A stretch of DNA of 28,630 bases from assembly GCA_964354345.1 (NCBI GenBank), contig CAYGZL010000058.1, positions 1-28,630 of the forward strand, in the 5' to 3' direction. The notes under the pieces are model-generated. The model did not search any database, had not been told where the DNA came from, and saw nothing but the letters and a program-made list of their open reading frames with translations. This stretch comes from CAYGZL01 sp964354345 (GTDB lineage: Bacteria; Chloroflexota; Anaerolineae; Anaerolineales; UBA4823). Shown one piece after another: positions 17,619 through 26,114 of the stretch (positions are counted from its first letter, which is position 1; each line of letters opens with the position of its first letter). The translations under genes were made by a program, and so were the position numbers.

Positions 17619-17755
17619 GGTCTATCTTGAAATACAAGCTTTGATCCCAATGCACGAGGTAACAAGTGATGTAGAACACATAGTGGCACGGTTTGGAATA
17701 TTCTATGCTATGATGATTTAAAGTCTTGCGATCAAGACTGGCACAGGTACAAGGT

Positions 17756-18481
17756 ATGAATATTCAAGACGCTCGCGAATTGGGAGAACGGCTCGCGCGG
17801 TTGGTCTCGGACAGGCAGGTGGAGGCAGCCTGCGGCCTTCTTTCCCCGCTGCTTGCCGAACGCTCATCGTTTCGCCTGCTGGATGCGATCGGGGAACGCG
17901 TAGGCGACGAACCGCTAGAGGCTGTCAACCTTTTCCTGGACCAGGTTGCTGCCCAACGCACGATGGGCGGTTGGGTGGTCATTGCCAGCGCACTGCGCCG
18001 GCAGTTCTCGCACGACCTGCCCGCGGCGTTCGAGCGCTGTCGCGCATATGTCATGGCTGCGGATGTTTGGTATGCCACCGACACATTCGGGGAACGTGTC
18101 CCCGGACCGGCGCTGGTGGCACATTTCGAGCCTGCGCTGGCTCTGCTGGCGCCCTGGCGAGAAGACCCCAACCGCTGGGTGCGGCGCATGGTCGGCGTGG
18201 CGGTCCATTTCTGGGCCAAACGTTCACATGGCGCAGTACAATTCCTGCCTCAGGCTAGAGCTCTGCTAGATTTCCTCGCTCCTCTGTTTGAGGAGCGGGA
18301 TACCGATGTGATCAAAGGCGTTGGCTGGGGGCTGAAAACGCTAGGCAAATACTATCCGGAACTGGCTGCCGATTGGCTTGTGCAGCAAGCCGGTCGCCCA
18401 CACCGGGCACTGATCCTACGTAAAGCAACCACCTATCTGCCGGCAAGATTACAGCAACGTGTCAGAGAGAAGCTGTCATGA
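17756..18481 (+). CDS. AlkD-like DNA alkylation repair protein (HEAT-like repeats)
   Basis: The product has 241 residues from the ATG at 17756; a TTG at 17726 would add ten residues but has no ribosome site. The helical pattern and key positions fit the AlkD family: DVWYATDTFG near residues 103-112 (Trp105, Asp109), WVRRMVGVAVHFWAK with Arg143/Arg144, and VIKGVGWGLKTLGKYYPE with Trp191. In AlkD, Trp, Asp and Arg residues at equivalent places hold and excise alkylated bases without base flipping. It overlaps the following radical SAM gene by ATGA, so the two are probably made together and may act on the same damaged DNA. Confidence 0.8.
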   Translation: MNIQDARELGERLARLVSDRQVEAACGLLSPLLAERSSFRLLDAIGERVGDEPLEAVNLFLDQVAAQRTMGGWVVIASALRRQFSHDLPAAFERCRAYVMAADVWYATDTFGERVPGPALVAHFEPALALLAPWREDPNRWVRRMVGVAVHFWAKRSHGAVQFLPQARALLDFLAPLFEERDTDVIKGVGWGLKTLGKYYPELAADWLVQQAGRPHRALILRKATTYLPARLQQRVREKLS

Positions 18482-19614
18482 GCCGCCGCCTCAGCTTTGT
18501 TCCTTACCGGCCAAAGACCATTCTTAATAAACATAAGCGCGCTGATCACTGGTTCTGGACGCGATACAGCGCCTATCCTTACATCGGCTGCCAGCATGGC
18601 TGTGAGTTCTGCTACTGCCGCGAGCAGAAATATTCCCCTTACGACGATCCCAATGATTTCGCCTATATCATCAAAGTGAAGGAGAACGCCGGGTCGCTGC
18701 TGCGCCGTGCGCTCAGCCGCAATCCGGTGGACCTGGTTTTTACTGGGGATTACCAGCCCGCCGAACGGAAATTTGGTATTTCCCGCCAGATGTTGGAGGC
18801 CTGCCGCGACCTTGGTTTTCCGGTCTTCGTGTTGGAACGTTCGCCACTCATCCTACGCGATCTCGACTTGCTTCAGGAAATCAACACAGGCGCTCCCTCC
18901 GTTGTTGCCTTCAGCATCATCAGCACGCCGGATTCGCCCTACTACAACCGTGTCAGGCAGATGGAACACCTGACTCCGCCGGCCGAGAAACGCTTTGCAG
19001 CCATGCAGGCCATAGCCGCGGCCGGCATCCTGACCGGCACCTGCTTTATGCCCATCCTGCCAGGGTTGTGTGATGCTGAGGCGAACCTGGAGAATGTCGT
19101 CCGTTGGACGGCTGAACATGGCGGCAGGTTCGTTCTAGCCAGCAGCCTGACTCTAGCCGACCAGCAAAAGAGCTACTTCTTCAAGGTGTTGGGCGAGCGT
19201 TTTCCTGACCTGGTGAATCTCTACCAGAGTCTTTACCCGCCAGCCAGCTATGCCCCGTGCGATTACCCCTGGCACCGGATTGCTCTCCGCATTCGCGAGC
19301 TGTGCACTCAATATGGCATCTCTGACCGCATCCCCCGTCCCATTATCCCAGGCGACAAGCACGCTTGCAACAAGCGTATCGTCGAGAGGCTGGCTAACAA
19401 AGTCTATGAAATGGAACTCCACCAAGAGCCGGATTATCGCATCTGGGCTTACCGCAAGGCCGCCTGGGCCATTGAAGATCTGGAGCAGGATATTGGCCTG
19501 GTTTATCAGGCAATGGGATTGAAAGGTCTGCAAAATATTCAGAATATTGGTCTGTCATTGGGAAAGGCCGTCGAAACGATGCTGGTTGAAGAAAACAACC
19601 AGGCAGTTGGCTGA
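18478..19614 (+). CDS. SPL-like radical SAM protein with C-terminal PolX-type helix-hairpin-helix domain
   Basis: The protein has 378 residues. The radical SAM cluster motif is Cys38-x3-Cys42-x2-Cys45 (GCQHGCEFCYC), and flanking text (FTGDYQPAERKFGISRQMLE, then GTCFMPILPGLCD) matches the spore-photoproduct-lyase/Rv2578c-like branch, whose members are suspected DNA-repair enzymes. The last 70 residues, with YRIWAYRKAAWAIEDLEQDI, GLKGLQNIQNIGLSLGKAVE, resemble the N-terminal helix-hairpin-helix domain of family X polymerases, including the closing GIG-like turn. That domain binds DNA, which supports a repair role. The 4-base overlap with the AlkD-like gene strengthens it. The substrate lesion is unknown. 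Confidence 0.82.
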   Translation: MSRRLSFVPYRPKTILNKHKRADHWFWTRYSAYPYIGCQHGCEFCYCREQKYSPYDDPNDFAYIIKVKENAGSLLRRALSRNPVDLVFTGDYQPAERKFGISRQMLEACRDLGFPVFVLERSPLILRDLDLLQEINTGAPSVVAFSIISTPDSPYYNRVRQMEHLTPPAEKRFAAMQAIAAAGILTGTCFMPILPGLCDAEANLENVVRWTAEHGGRFVLASSLTLADQQKSYFFKVLGERFPDLVNLYQSLYPPASYAPCDYPWHRIALRIRELCTQYGISDRIPRPIIPGDKHACNKRIVERLANKVYEMELHQEPDYRIWAYRKAAWAIEDLEQDIGLVYQAMGLKGLQNIQNIGLSLGKAVETMLVEENNQAVG

Positions 19615-19700
19615 CTGTTTGACAGGAGTTGTGAAATGGAGTGATGATTTGATCATTCTGGATAAGAGGAGCTAAACAAACGAACGAAAAAATAGGTTTT

Positions 19701-20372
19701 ATGGATCTTTCCATCTCACCAACTGAGCAAGATATCCACCGCATGAAAGCCAGGGCATTTACAGAAGCGATCACCGCGTTGCTCCTGTTCTATGGTATCA
19801 GCCTGCTGAGTCGTTTGGTTGCACCGCTATTCCTGCTGGTGGTAGGTGTGGGTTTATTCTTTCCTTTACTTTGGGGCATATTTTCCCGAGATTGGAAAAC
19901 TATGGGATTCACGCGCCAGAAGATAAAACAAGCTCTGTTATGGGGACTGGGCAGCGGCGCTTTATTGATGGTGATCATCTGGTTTACCACCGAACACAAG
20001 CTGGCGCCTTTTTTCGCTTTGCAGTTGGTGGTTGGCATCCCTATCTGGTTGCTTGTGATGTCGCCATTCCAGGAATTTTTCTTTCGTGGCTGGCTGCAGC
20101 CACGCTTTGAGAAGTCGCTGGGGCTATGGCCTGGGATCGTGACAACAGCCGTTGGTTTTGCAGTATGGCACCTCTGTCCCCCCTTCGAGCAGGCGCAGAT
20201 CGTTCCAATCTGGTCTGTCTATGGCATGGTGTTCACTACCGTAATGGGCCTGGTTTATGGCTACATCTTTCACCGCACAGGAAACATCCTGGCTCCCTGG
20301 CTGGCCCATGTCCTGGCTGGTCTGACTCTAGTTTTGAGTGGAGCCATGATCTTCGTGCAATATGTGGAATGA
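19701..20372 (+). CDS. CPBP-family intramembrane metalloprotease, motif 1 variant QE
   Basis: The protein has 223 residues and several membrane helices. The CPBP (CAAX protease and bacteriocin-processing) motifs are present: motif 1 is QEFFFRGWLQ, motif 2 is AVWHL and motif 3 is APWLAHVLAG. Motif 1 normally reads EExxxR; here the first Glu is Gln while the second Glu and the Arg are kept. Activity may therefore be altered. The start ATG has only a weak upstream AGG; an internal ATG at 19743 lacks a ribosome site as well. Confidence 0.82.
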   Translation: MDLSISPTEQDIHRMKARAFTEAITALLLFYGISLLSRLVAPLFLLVVGVGLFFPLLWGIFSRDWKTMGFTRQKIKQALLWGLGSGALLMVIIWFTTEHKLAPFFALQLVVGIPIWLLVMSPFQEFFFRGWLQPRFEKSLGLWPGIVTTAVGFAVWHLCPPFEQAQIVPIWSVYGMVFTTVMGLVYGYIFHRTGNILAPWLAHVLAGLTLVLSGAMIFVQYVE

Positions 20373-20401
20373 CCCGATTACAAAATGGAAGGAAGGATGA
20401 T

Positions 20402-20869
20402 ATGGTCACATGGAAGGAATTTTCTCTCGCTTCACCTGATCTTGCCGAAATTGGGAGGCGCTTGTTATATCAATACAAAGTCGGCTATGCCTTCCTGGCT
20501 ACCATCCGCAAAGATGGCGGGCCGCGCCTCCATCCCGTTTGTCCTGCGATTTCAAACGATCATCTCTATATTTTCATCGAGCCAGAATCTCCCAAATATG
20601 CCGATCTCCTCCGTGATGGACGCTTCGCTCTGCATACCTTTGCGCCAGAGCAAGGGGATGAGGAGTTCTACTGCACCGGGTGTGCTGAACCTGTTCCAGA
20701 CCCAATCGTCCGGACAGAGGTTATTGCCACCTACCACCGCCACCCCCGCGATTCGGAAGCTCTCTTCGAGCTCATGCTGGAGCATGTGCTGCACACTTTC
20801 TGGGAGAACTGGCCGAAACCAGGGATGAGACCCATCCGCACCAAATGGCACGCTCCGAGAACTCTTTAG
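20402..20869 (+). CDS. Pyridoxamine 5'-phosphate oxidase-fold protein
   Basis: The product has 155 residues from the ATG at 20402, preceded by GGAAGGA. The pattern VGYAFLATIRKDGGPRLHPV, LYIFIEPESPKYADL, then DGRFALHTF is characteristic of the split-barrel PPOX family, which binds FMN or F420. The cofactor and substrate cannot be told from the sequence. The gene is 29 bases after the CPBP gene and 9 bases before the methyltransferase gene, so the three may share a transcript. Confidence 0.82.
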   Translation: MVTWKEFSLASPDLAEIGRRLLYQYKVGYAFLATIRKDGGPRLHPVCPAISNDHLYIFIEPESPKYADLLRDGRFALHTFAPEQGDEEFYCTGCAEPVPDPIVRTEVIATYHRHPRDSEALFELMLEHVLHTFWENWPKPGMRPIRTKWHAPRTL

Positions 20870-20878
20870 GAGAAAAAC

Positions 20879-21628
20879 ATGAGCGAGAAGATCATCCACC
20901 TGTACAACGACCTGGCCTGGCTGTGGCCCCTGTGGGGCGACGCCAGCACCACCTACGCCGCCTGGTGTGACCAGGTCACCCGGCTTATCCGCCAATATGC
21001 CCAGTGGGAGGTTCGTACCTTGCTGAATATGGGCTGCGGCGGAGGTAAGAACGCATTCAACCTGAAGAAGCAATTTGAAGTAACAGGTATCGATATCAGC
21101 CCTGCGATGCTCGACCTGGCCAGGCAGTTGAATCCGGAATGTCAGTTTCTGCTCGGCGATATGCGCACTTGCTATCTTGACCAGCTCTTCGATGCGGTAT
21201 TGATTGATGACGCAATATCCTACATGGCAAGTCGAGGCGATTTGGCGGCCGTATTTCAAAATGCCTACCGCCACTTGCGCACCGGCGGAGTGATGGTGGT
21301 GGAGCCCGATTTCACCAAGGAGACCTTTCGCCAGAATTGCACCCGTGTATCCTCCGCAGATCCCAAAGTCAAACCTGCTCATATCGAGGTTGTGTTCATA
21401 GAGAATGATTATGACCCTGATCCAACGGATGATACCTGTGAGGGCGCGATCATTTATCTGATTCGAGAAAATGGCAGGTTAAGAATTGAATCAGATCTTT
21501 CGGTCATGGGGTTGTTTCCCCTGGATGTGTGGAGAAAGGCTCTCCATGAAGCAGGTTTTGAAGTTCATGAAGAAGCAAGCTCTGAAGAATCAGGCCATGT
21601 TATTTTTGCGTGTGTAAAACGCGGCTGA
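20879..21628 (+). CDS. Class I SAM-dependent methyltransferase
   Basis: The product has 249 residues; AGGAG precedes the ATG. Motif I is LLNMGCGGGKNAF (residues about 46-58), motif post I is VTGIDIS, a motif II-like ECQFLLGDMRT follows, and DAVLIDDAISYMASRGDLAA and LRTGGVMVVEPDF complete the Rossmann fold. The C-terminal half is a sheet-rich cap of unknown specificity. The acceptor substrate is unknown. Confidence 0.85.
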   Translation: MSEKIIHLYNDLAWLWPLWGDASTTYAAWCDQVTRLIRQYAQWEVRTLLNMGCGGGKNAFNLKKQFEVTGIDISPAMLDLARQLNPECQFLLGDMRTCYLDQLFDAVLIDDAISYMASRGDLAAVFQNAYRHLRTGGVMVVEPDFTKETFRQNCTRVSSADPKVKPAHIEVVFIENDYDPDPTDDTCEGAIIYLIRENGRLRIESDLSVMGLFPLDVWRKALHEAGFEVHEEASSEESGHVIFACVKRG

Positions 21629-21665
21629 CCCGAGGGCGTTGTTGGATTGAGATTGGAATTGTAAT

Positions 21666-23699
21666 CTATGGATTTACATGCACCACAAAACTCCATGGTC
21701 CTGTGTAGTAATATCCCAACAGCTCATAGAACCGGCGAATCACTTCATCATCAGTCATTCCTTCAGGCTTTTGAATAATCACTGGCCCAGCCCCACCTCC
21801 GCCATCGTTCCCTGAAGATGTCACCCAATCCATTTCGATGCCCTCCTGGCGTAGTTTTTGGCGGGTTATTTGGATTTGTTCATCGGGAATTGCCTCGGGA
21901 ATGGATTGCTCCAACTCAGGAATGGTCAGCGTTAACATTTCAGGGCGGTTATGAAGCCCTACCGGGAAGCCCACGACCACACAGCGCCCGGTATATATCG
22001 GAATGATCCAATCTGGCTCAAGACCTTGTTTCACATTTTCGATATTTGAGTCAAAAGCCAGGTTGGAACCATCCATAAGAGATTGATCGGCCCCGATTTT
22101 CAGGAGGGAGGAACTACCGACCATCCAGTCATTCTGGGTAGGCTTCTGGTAACACAAATAGACCTGAGTGTAAGAAGGCGTAATTTGGAGCATCTCCAGG
22201 TTCATCTCAATCCCATTGGCGACCAATGCCAGTTGGGGCTTCAAAATCAATGCTGGATAAATCGGTATATCCAGATCGAAAGAAAAAACTGTTGTTGCTT
22301 TTTCGCCTGGTGCGGGTTGGACGCTTATGATTAACTGACCCAGGAATCGTGCCCCTTTCAAACTGCTGGCAGGTGAAACGATAATGCTATATGAGCCTGG
22401 CTCTGTGTTGCTTGAGTCAGCCGAAAATCCAGCATTGATTTCGTTCCCATTCTCATCCTTAAGCGCCAAATCGTATAAACCGTAACCTTCGAGCATACCA
22501 TAGATATGGATCGCGAATGCCAACCGGTTTGCATCTGCATAAGCCTGGACCAAGGTCGCCGTCATTCCACCTACCACTTGGGTTGCCAATGGAGTTGCTG
22601 GCGTTGGGGTGGCTGGTCCTGGGATTTGCACGCCGCCGGGCAGCTCCCCCCACACGAATTCCCAGGTACCATCCAGAGTTTGACCTTGGCTATCAATCAG
22701 TTGGTGAACAGCCAGGCGCAATACCCCAGCTCCCTGCCAGCCAGTAGGGAAGGCAATTTCTGCGCAGCGCGCTCCATTTTCTGCGCTGACCGGTGTTAAT
22801 TGCAGACCTTGCAGGGATGGAACCTTCCCTATAGCCCCGGCTGTTTCGGCGAATTGGATGGCAGCGGTTTGAATGTCCAAATTTCGACCTACGGAACTAT
22901 CTATACACAGGCGCGCTCGTGTCTCCGATGGGGTAAGTATGATCCACTCCAGGCGCATTTCGACACCCTTGGATCGGGTTGCATACGTATTCGATCCGTT
23001 AACCGTCTCGAGGTGGATGGGTACTTCCGGAATATCAAAGTGGAAGGTTTTCAAGGTTTGTCCAACCTTGTCCAGGATGGGGATATCGAGGCTGACGATT
23101 GTATGCCCTTCGCTTATTCCATCATAAATCGACTCGCGCACAATCTGTTGGATGACATAGGTCCCGGCGATGACCTCAGAGTCGTTTTTCAGCGCCAACC
23201 CAGCACTGCGCACCTGTTGAGGGATCAGCGCGCCAAAACTCATCCGCGGCATACCCAATCTCAGTTCAGCAGGCAGCCCGCGCACTGAGAAGCCGGCTGC
23301 CTGGCGCGCATCATTCAGGTAAATCCATTCGAGGGTGATAGTGATCTCTTCCAACATTTGTTCTGTCCTGACCTGGATCGCCGGTTCCAGCGGCGTGCCA
23401 GTTGGCAGCGGGGTGGGTAGGGCTGTCACATTCGGATGAGAAAGTAACCCTGCCTCTTCTGCTGACTTCAAGCCAGGGTCATTGAAATAGTGGTAGATAG
23501 CAAAAGCAACGCCGGTTGCCAGAATCAATCCTAATATTATCAAAACCACAATCCAGGCTAGTTTTAACTTTGCATCCATTACTCGAGTACCCTTTCGTTC
23601 AAGACGCGCCGCGATGCGCGGCCAAAGGTTCATGTTATCCGGGATATCTCGCTGGGAAATGAAATCAAGAGCAGTCTTCAGGCGTGTTTTCGAATTCAT
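21666..23699 (-). CDS. Large single-pass membrane protein paired with the ECF sigma factor (anti-sigma-like)
   Basis: The product has 677 residues from the ATG at 23699, which overlaps the sigma factor stop as ATGA and has GGAG upstream; the longer open frame is rejected. The N-terminal 45 residues are cytoplasmic (IPDNMNLWPRIAARLERKG), a membrane helix spans about 47-69, and the outer part is two copies of an A-B domain pair: A near 117-232 and 377-483, B near 233-350 and 490-590 (GVEMRLEWIILTPS versus GIEMNLEMLQITPS), separated by a Pro/Thr linker. It lacks the His/Cys zinc anti-sigma signature. By position it probably holds or modulates the sigma factor, as DUF4179-like partners do. That role is inferred. 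Confidence 0.78.
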   Translation of the reverse strand: MNSKTRLKTALDFISQRDIPDNMNLWPRIAARLERKGTRVMDAKLKLAWIVVLIILGLILATGVAFAIYHYFNDPGLKSAEEAGLLSHPNVTALPTPLPTGTPLEPAIQVRTEQMLEEITITLEWIYLNDARQAAGFSVRGLPAELRLGMPRMSFGALIPQQVRSAGLALKNDSEVIAGTYVIQQIVRESIYDGISEGHTIVSLDIPILDKVGQTLKTFHFDIPEVPIHLETVNGSNTYATRSKGVEMRLEWIILTPSETRARLCIDSSVGRNLDIQTAAIQFAETAGAIGKVPSLQGLQLTPVSAENGARCAEIAFPTGWQGAGVLRLAVHQLIDSQGQTLDGTWEFVWGELPGGVQIPGPATPTPATPLATQVVGGMTATLVQAYADANRLAFAIHIYGMLEGYGLYDLALKDENGNEINAGFSADSSNTEPGSYSIIVSPASSLKGARFLGQLIISVQPAPGEKATTVFSFDLDIPIYPALILKPQLALVANGIEMNLEMLQITPSYTQVYLCYQKPTQNDWMVGSSSLLKIGADQSLMDGSNLAFDSNIENVKQGLEPDWIIPIYTGRCVVVGFPVGLHNRPEMLTLTIPELEQSIPEAIPDEQIQITRQKLRQEGIEMDWVTSSGNDGGGGAGPVIIQKPEGMTDDEVIRRFYELLGYYYTGPWSFVVHVNP

Positions 23700-24250
23700 T
23701 TTACACTCCTTTCGCCCAGCAAGCTGCGTAGACGGTTTCGGGCGGTATTTAATAGCCATTTCACTGTTCCAGGAGCTGTATTGGTCTGTGCAGCCATCTC
23801 TTTCTCGGTCATTTCCAGATAATAACGTTGTACCACCACCTCCCGTTGGCGGGGCGACAACCGCTGCAAGGCATCCCAAATTTCTTGTTGAAAAGCGGAG
23901 GTTTCAGCCTCGGCTTCAGCTGATTCTACCCACCCAAGAAGGTTCTCAACCCAGAGGTCATCTGAGCTAGACTCGATCAGAACATGCCTTTCTGCTTTTT
24001 GAGCAGCTTTCAAGGCTGCATGCACAACTATTTGGAGAAACCACGGTTCAAAAGGGCGACCTGCATCGAATCCGCCAATTGCGCGATAAGCCTGGATGAA
24101 GCAGTCTTGAACCACATCTTCAGACAGCGCCATATTGTGGGTAACCATATACGCAATGCGCACTGCCTTCAACTGGTAAAGTTGCACCAGAAGCTCTAAA
24201 CCACCGATATCGCCACGTTTCAGGTATTGAATGGCTGTCTGTTCGTCCAT
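23696..24250 (-). CDS. ECF-type RNA polymerase sigma factor
   Basis: The protein has 184 residues. Region 2 is seen in MALSEDVVQDCFIQAYRAIG near residues 40-60 and region 4 in LSPRQREVVVQRYYLEMTEK and a second helix APGTVKWLLNTARNRLR near residues 125-175. The start ATG at 24250 follows AGAGGTGT. The 4-base overlap with the downstream membrane protein gene is typical of ECF sigma/anti-sigma pairs. The divergent 184-base gap to the next gene probably contains its promoter, but I could not identify a convincing ECF-type site there. Confidence 0.9.
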   Translation of the reverse strand: MDEQTAIQYLKRGDIGGLELLVQLYQLKAVRIAYMVTHNMALSEDVVQDCFIQAYRAIGGFDAGRPFEPWFLQIVVHAALKAAQKAERHVLIESSSDDLWVENLLGWVESAEAEAETSAFQQEIWDALQRLSPRQREVVVQRYYLEMTEKEMAAQTNTAPGTVKWLLNTARNRLRSLLGERSVK

Positions 24251-24434
24251 ACACCTCTTGAGAAGATGAAATTAGCACTCATACTATATATCCTATGATA
24301 CTAAAAAAGGTTGGGGGATTAGACAAATGTGAGGTGTCAAGATATTCCTACTGTGACGCTGGATATGCGTTTATAATTCGGATGGCGCAAGGGCTAAGAA
24401 AGCACCTTATGCATCAAACTCGGTTGACACAATC

Positions 24435-25165
24435 ATGTTGAGGCGCATCCTGATCGTTTGGCTCATTGCCAATTTCGCCCTGGTCGGCTTGATCTCGTGG
24501 TTAGCTGGAGGGTGGTACCTGGCTTGGCCCGTGTCGCCCGTTTTGGTGATGGTGGCAGAACTGGGGCTGATTATGCTGCCGAATCTTGTCTTACCCATCC
24601 TGGTTCTGCGATTTTGGTGGCCTGAAACGGTTGGCCCAATCCGTCAAGCGGTAGGATGGCAATGGACTGGCTGGCGCAGCTTTCTATCAGGCACAATTGC
24701 TTTCATAGCCATCTATCTCCTGCTCAAAGTGGTCGGAGCCCTATTGGGAAATAGCATCCCGTATAACCTGCCTGGTACCACTGGTGAAGGGATAGCCAAC
24801 CAACAACCAGCCGATGTCTTGAGACTTCTGGCTATCTTGTTCGGGTTAGTGGCCTTTGTGGGCATCACCGTTGCCGGGGAAGAAACGATGTTTCGGGGCT
24901 GGATTCAAACAAAACTGGGTCAACGGTATGGGGTTTGGATTGGAATATTCGTGGGGCTTTGTTGTTCGGGCTGCGTCACTTACCGGCTGATCTATTCTAT
25001 GCGCAGATCTGGAAGGCTACACCGCAGATGTGGCTGTCCCGGGAAGTCCAGTTGTATGTTTCGGCGCTCTGCCTGGGATTGGCGCGTCACTTTGGGAAAA
25101 GCACCTGCGCTTCTGCGATCACGCATGCGCTCATTTTTATCGTTGCGCTTTTTGGATTGGGATAA
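24435..25165 (+). pseudogene. CPBP-family intramembrane protease gene with a frameshift
   Basis: The first frame encodes membrane helices and motif 1 AGEETMFRGWIQ (Glu149, Glu150, Arg154). After GTGGGG at 24951-24956 it runs on as unrelated basic sequence, while another frame continues the family pattern: GALLFGLRHLPADL (motif 2) and CASAITHALIFIVALFGLG (motif 3), ending at TAA 25163-25165. One G added to the GGGG run at 24953-24956 rejoins them into a protein of about 243 residues. All three motifs are then intact. It is either a recent disruption or a sequencing error. Confidence 0.83.
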
Positions 25166-25216
25166 CCTGCCAACGAGGCTGGCAAGCTGAACAATGACCG
25201 TCAATGGAGCAGAAAA

Positions 25217-26002
25217 ATGGAACCTAAATTCGATATCATCGATGTCAACCCCTCCAATCTTGGGCAGGCTGGTTTTTTCTGCTATATGAGCAAGCCGAAA
25301 TCACCCGGTTACCAATACAAGCAAGCCTGGCTTGAAAACCGCTTTTCCGAGGGTTTGAAGCTGAAGATTCTCCACGAGTGTGGCGGGCGAAACACAGCTT
25401 TCATCGAATACATACCTGGCGAATATGCATGGCGGGCCGTTCATGCCCCGGGTTACCTGGTCATTCACTGCCTGTGGGTGGTCGGAAAGGGCAAAGGGAA
25501 GGGCTATGGCAAGCAGCTCTTGCAGGCGTGCCTGGATGATGCCCGCGCCCAGGGGAAGCAGGGCGTTGCCATCGTAACCACGGACGCCACCTGGTTGCCC
25601 AAGAAAAAATTCTTTCTGGCTAACGGTTTTGTAGAGATCGATCAGGCCCCACCCTGCTTTCAGCTATTGGTATATCGTTTTGATGATACTCCAATGCCCT
25701 CATTTCCCTACGACTGGGAAAGCCGCCTGGCGGCCTTTGGCCCTGGCCTGACGGTGGTACGCACCTCACAGTGCCCATATATTGATAATGCCGCAGCGAG
25801 CATATTGCAATTAGCCGCTGAAGCGGGGATCCCAGCCCGCCAGGTGGAGCAAGGGACGGCTCAGGAGGTGCAGGCGCAAGCTCCATGCGCTTATGGCGTT
25901 TTCGGTGTTGTATTGGATGGGAAGCTGCTGTCGTATATTTACCTGGCAAGAAAAGATTTCGAAAAGCGGTTCACTGCTCTTTCGCAAGGGGCTAGCGGTT
26001 AG
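25217..26002 (+). CDS. GNAT acetyltransferase with C-terminal YoaP-like domain
   Basis: The protein has 261 residues and GGAG precedes the ATG. The GNAT core includes LVIHCLWVVGKGKGKGYGKQ (acetyl-CoA motif A, residues about 83-103) and ATWLPKKKFFLANGFVEID. The C-terminal part near residues 180-255, with SQCPYIDNAAASILQLAAEA and APCAYGVFGVVLDGKLLSY, matches the YoaP-like domain found after GNAT domains. The acetyl acceptor is unknown. Confidence 0.85.
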   Translation: MEPKFDIIDVNPSNLGQAGFFCYMSKPKSPGYQYKQAWLENRFSEGLKLKILHECGGRNTAFIEYIPGEYAWRAVHAPGYLVIHCLWVVGKGKGKGYGKQLLQACLDDARAQGKQGVAIVTTDATWLPKKKFFLANGFVEIDQAPPCFQLLVYRFDDTPMPSFPYDWESRLAAFGPGLTVVRTSQCPYIDNAAASILQLAAEAGIPARQVEQGTAQEVQAQAPCAYGVFGVVLDGKLLSYIYLARKDFEKRFTALSQGASG

Positions 26003-26042
26003 GGGCGCTTCGAAAGCTAGCAGCTTGAGTTATGGAGGCTGA

Positions 26043-26108
26043 TATGCACCGGAGACGAGGTTGAAACGGATTCAAGCGATCGTTGAAATCGCGAAAAGGA
26101 AGAAATAA
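26043..26108 (+). pseudogene. Possible C-terminal remnant of a YdeI/OmpD-associated-family gene
   Basis: In the gap after the GNAT gene one frame reads YAPETRLKRIQAIVEIAKRKK and then stops at TAA. The PETRxxRI pattern followed by a short helix is how YdeI/OmpD-associated proteins usually end. A stop (TGA) lies just upstream, and no start or remaining body exists. The match is short, so confidence is low. Confidence 0.25.
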
Positions 26109-26114
26109 AAGTCC

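Noticed and set aside
17681..17714. Sigma-54-like TGGCAC element and TATGAT before the AlkD-like gene
   Set aside because: The -12 element is missing for sigma-54, and no -35 lies at the correct distance from TATGAT.
17650..17721. 23-codon open frame before the AlkD-like gene
   Set aside because: No ribosome site, no family pattern and chance length; left out as a gene.
24251..24434. ECF autoregulatory promoter in the divergent gap
   Set aside because: TTGACA on the minus strand and TATAAT on the plus strand are present, but neither has a partner element at proper spacing.
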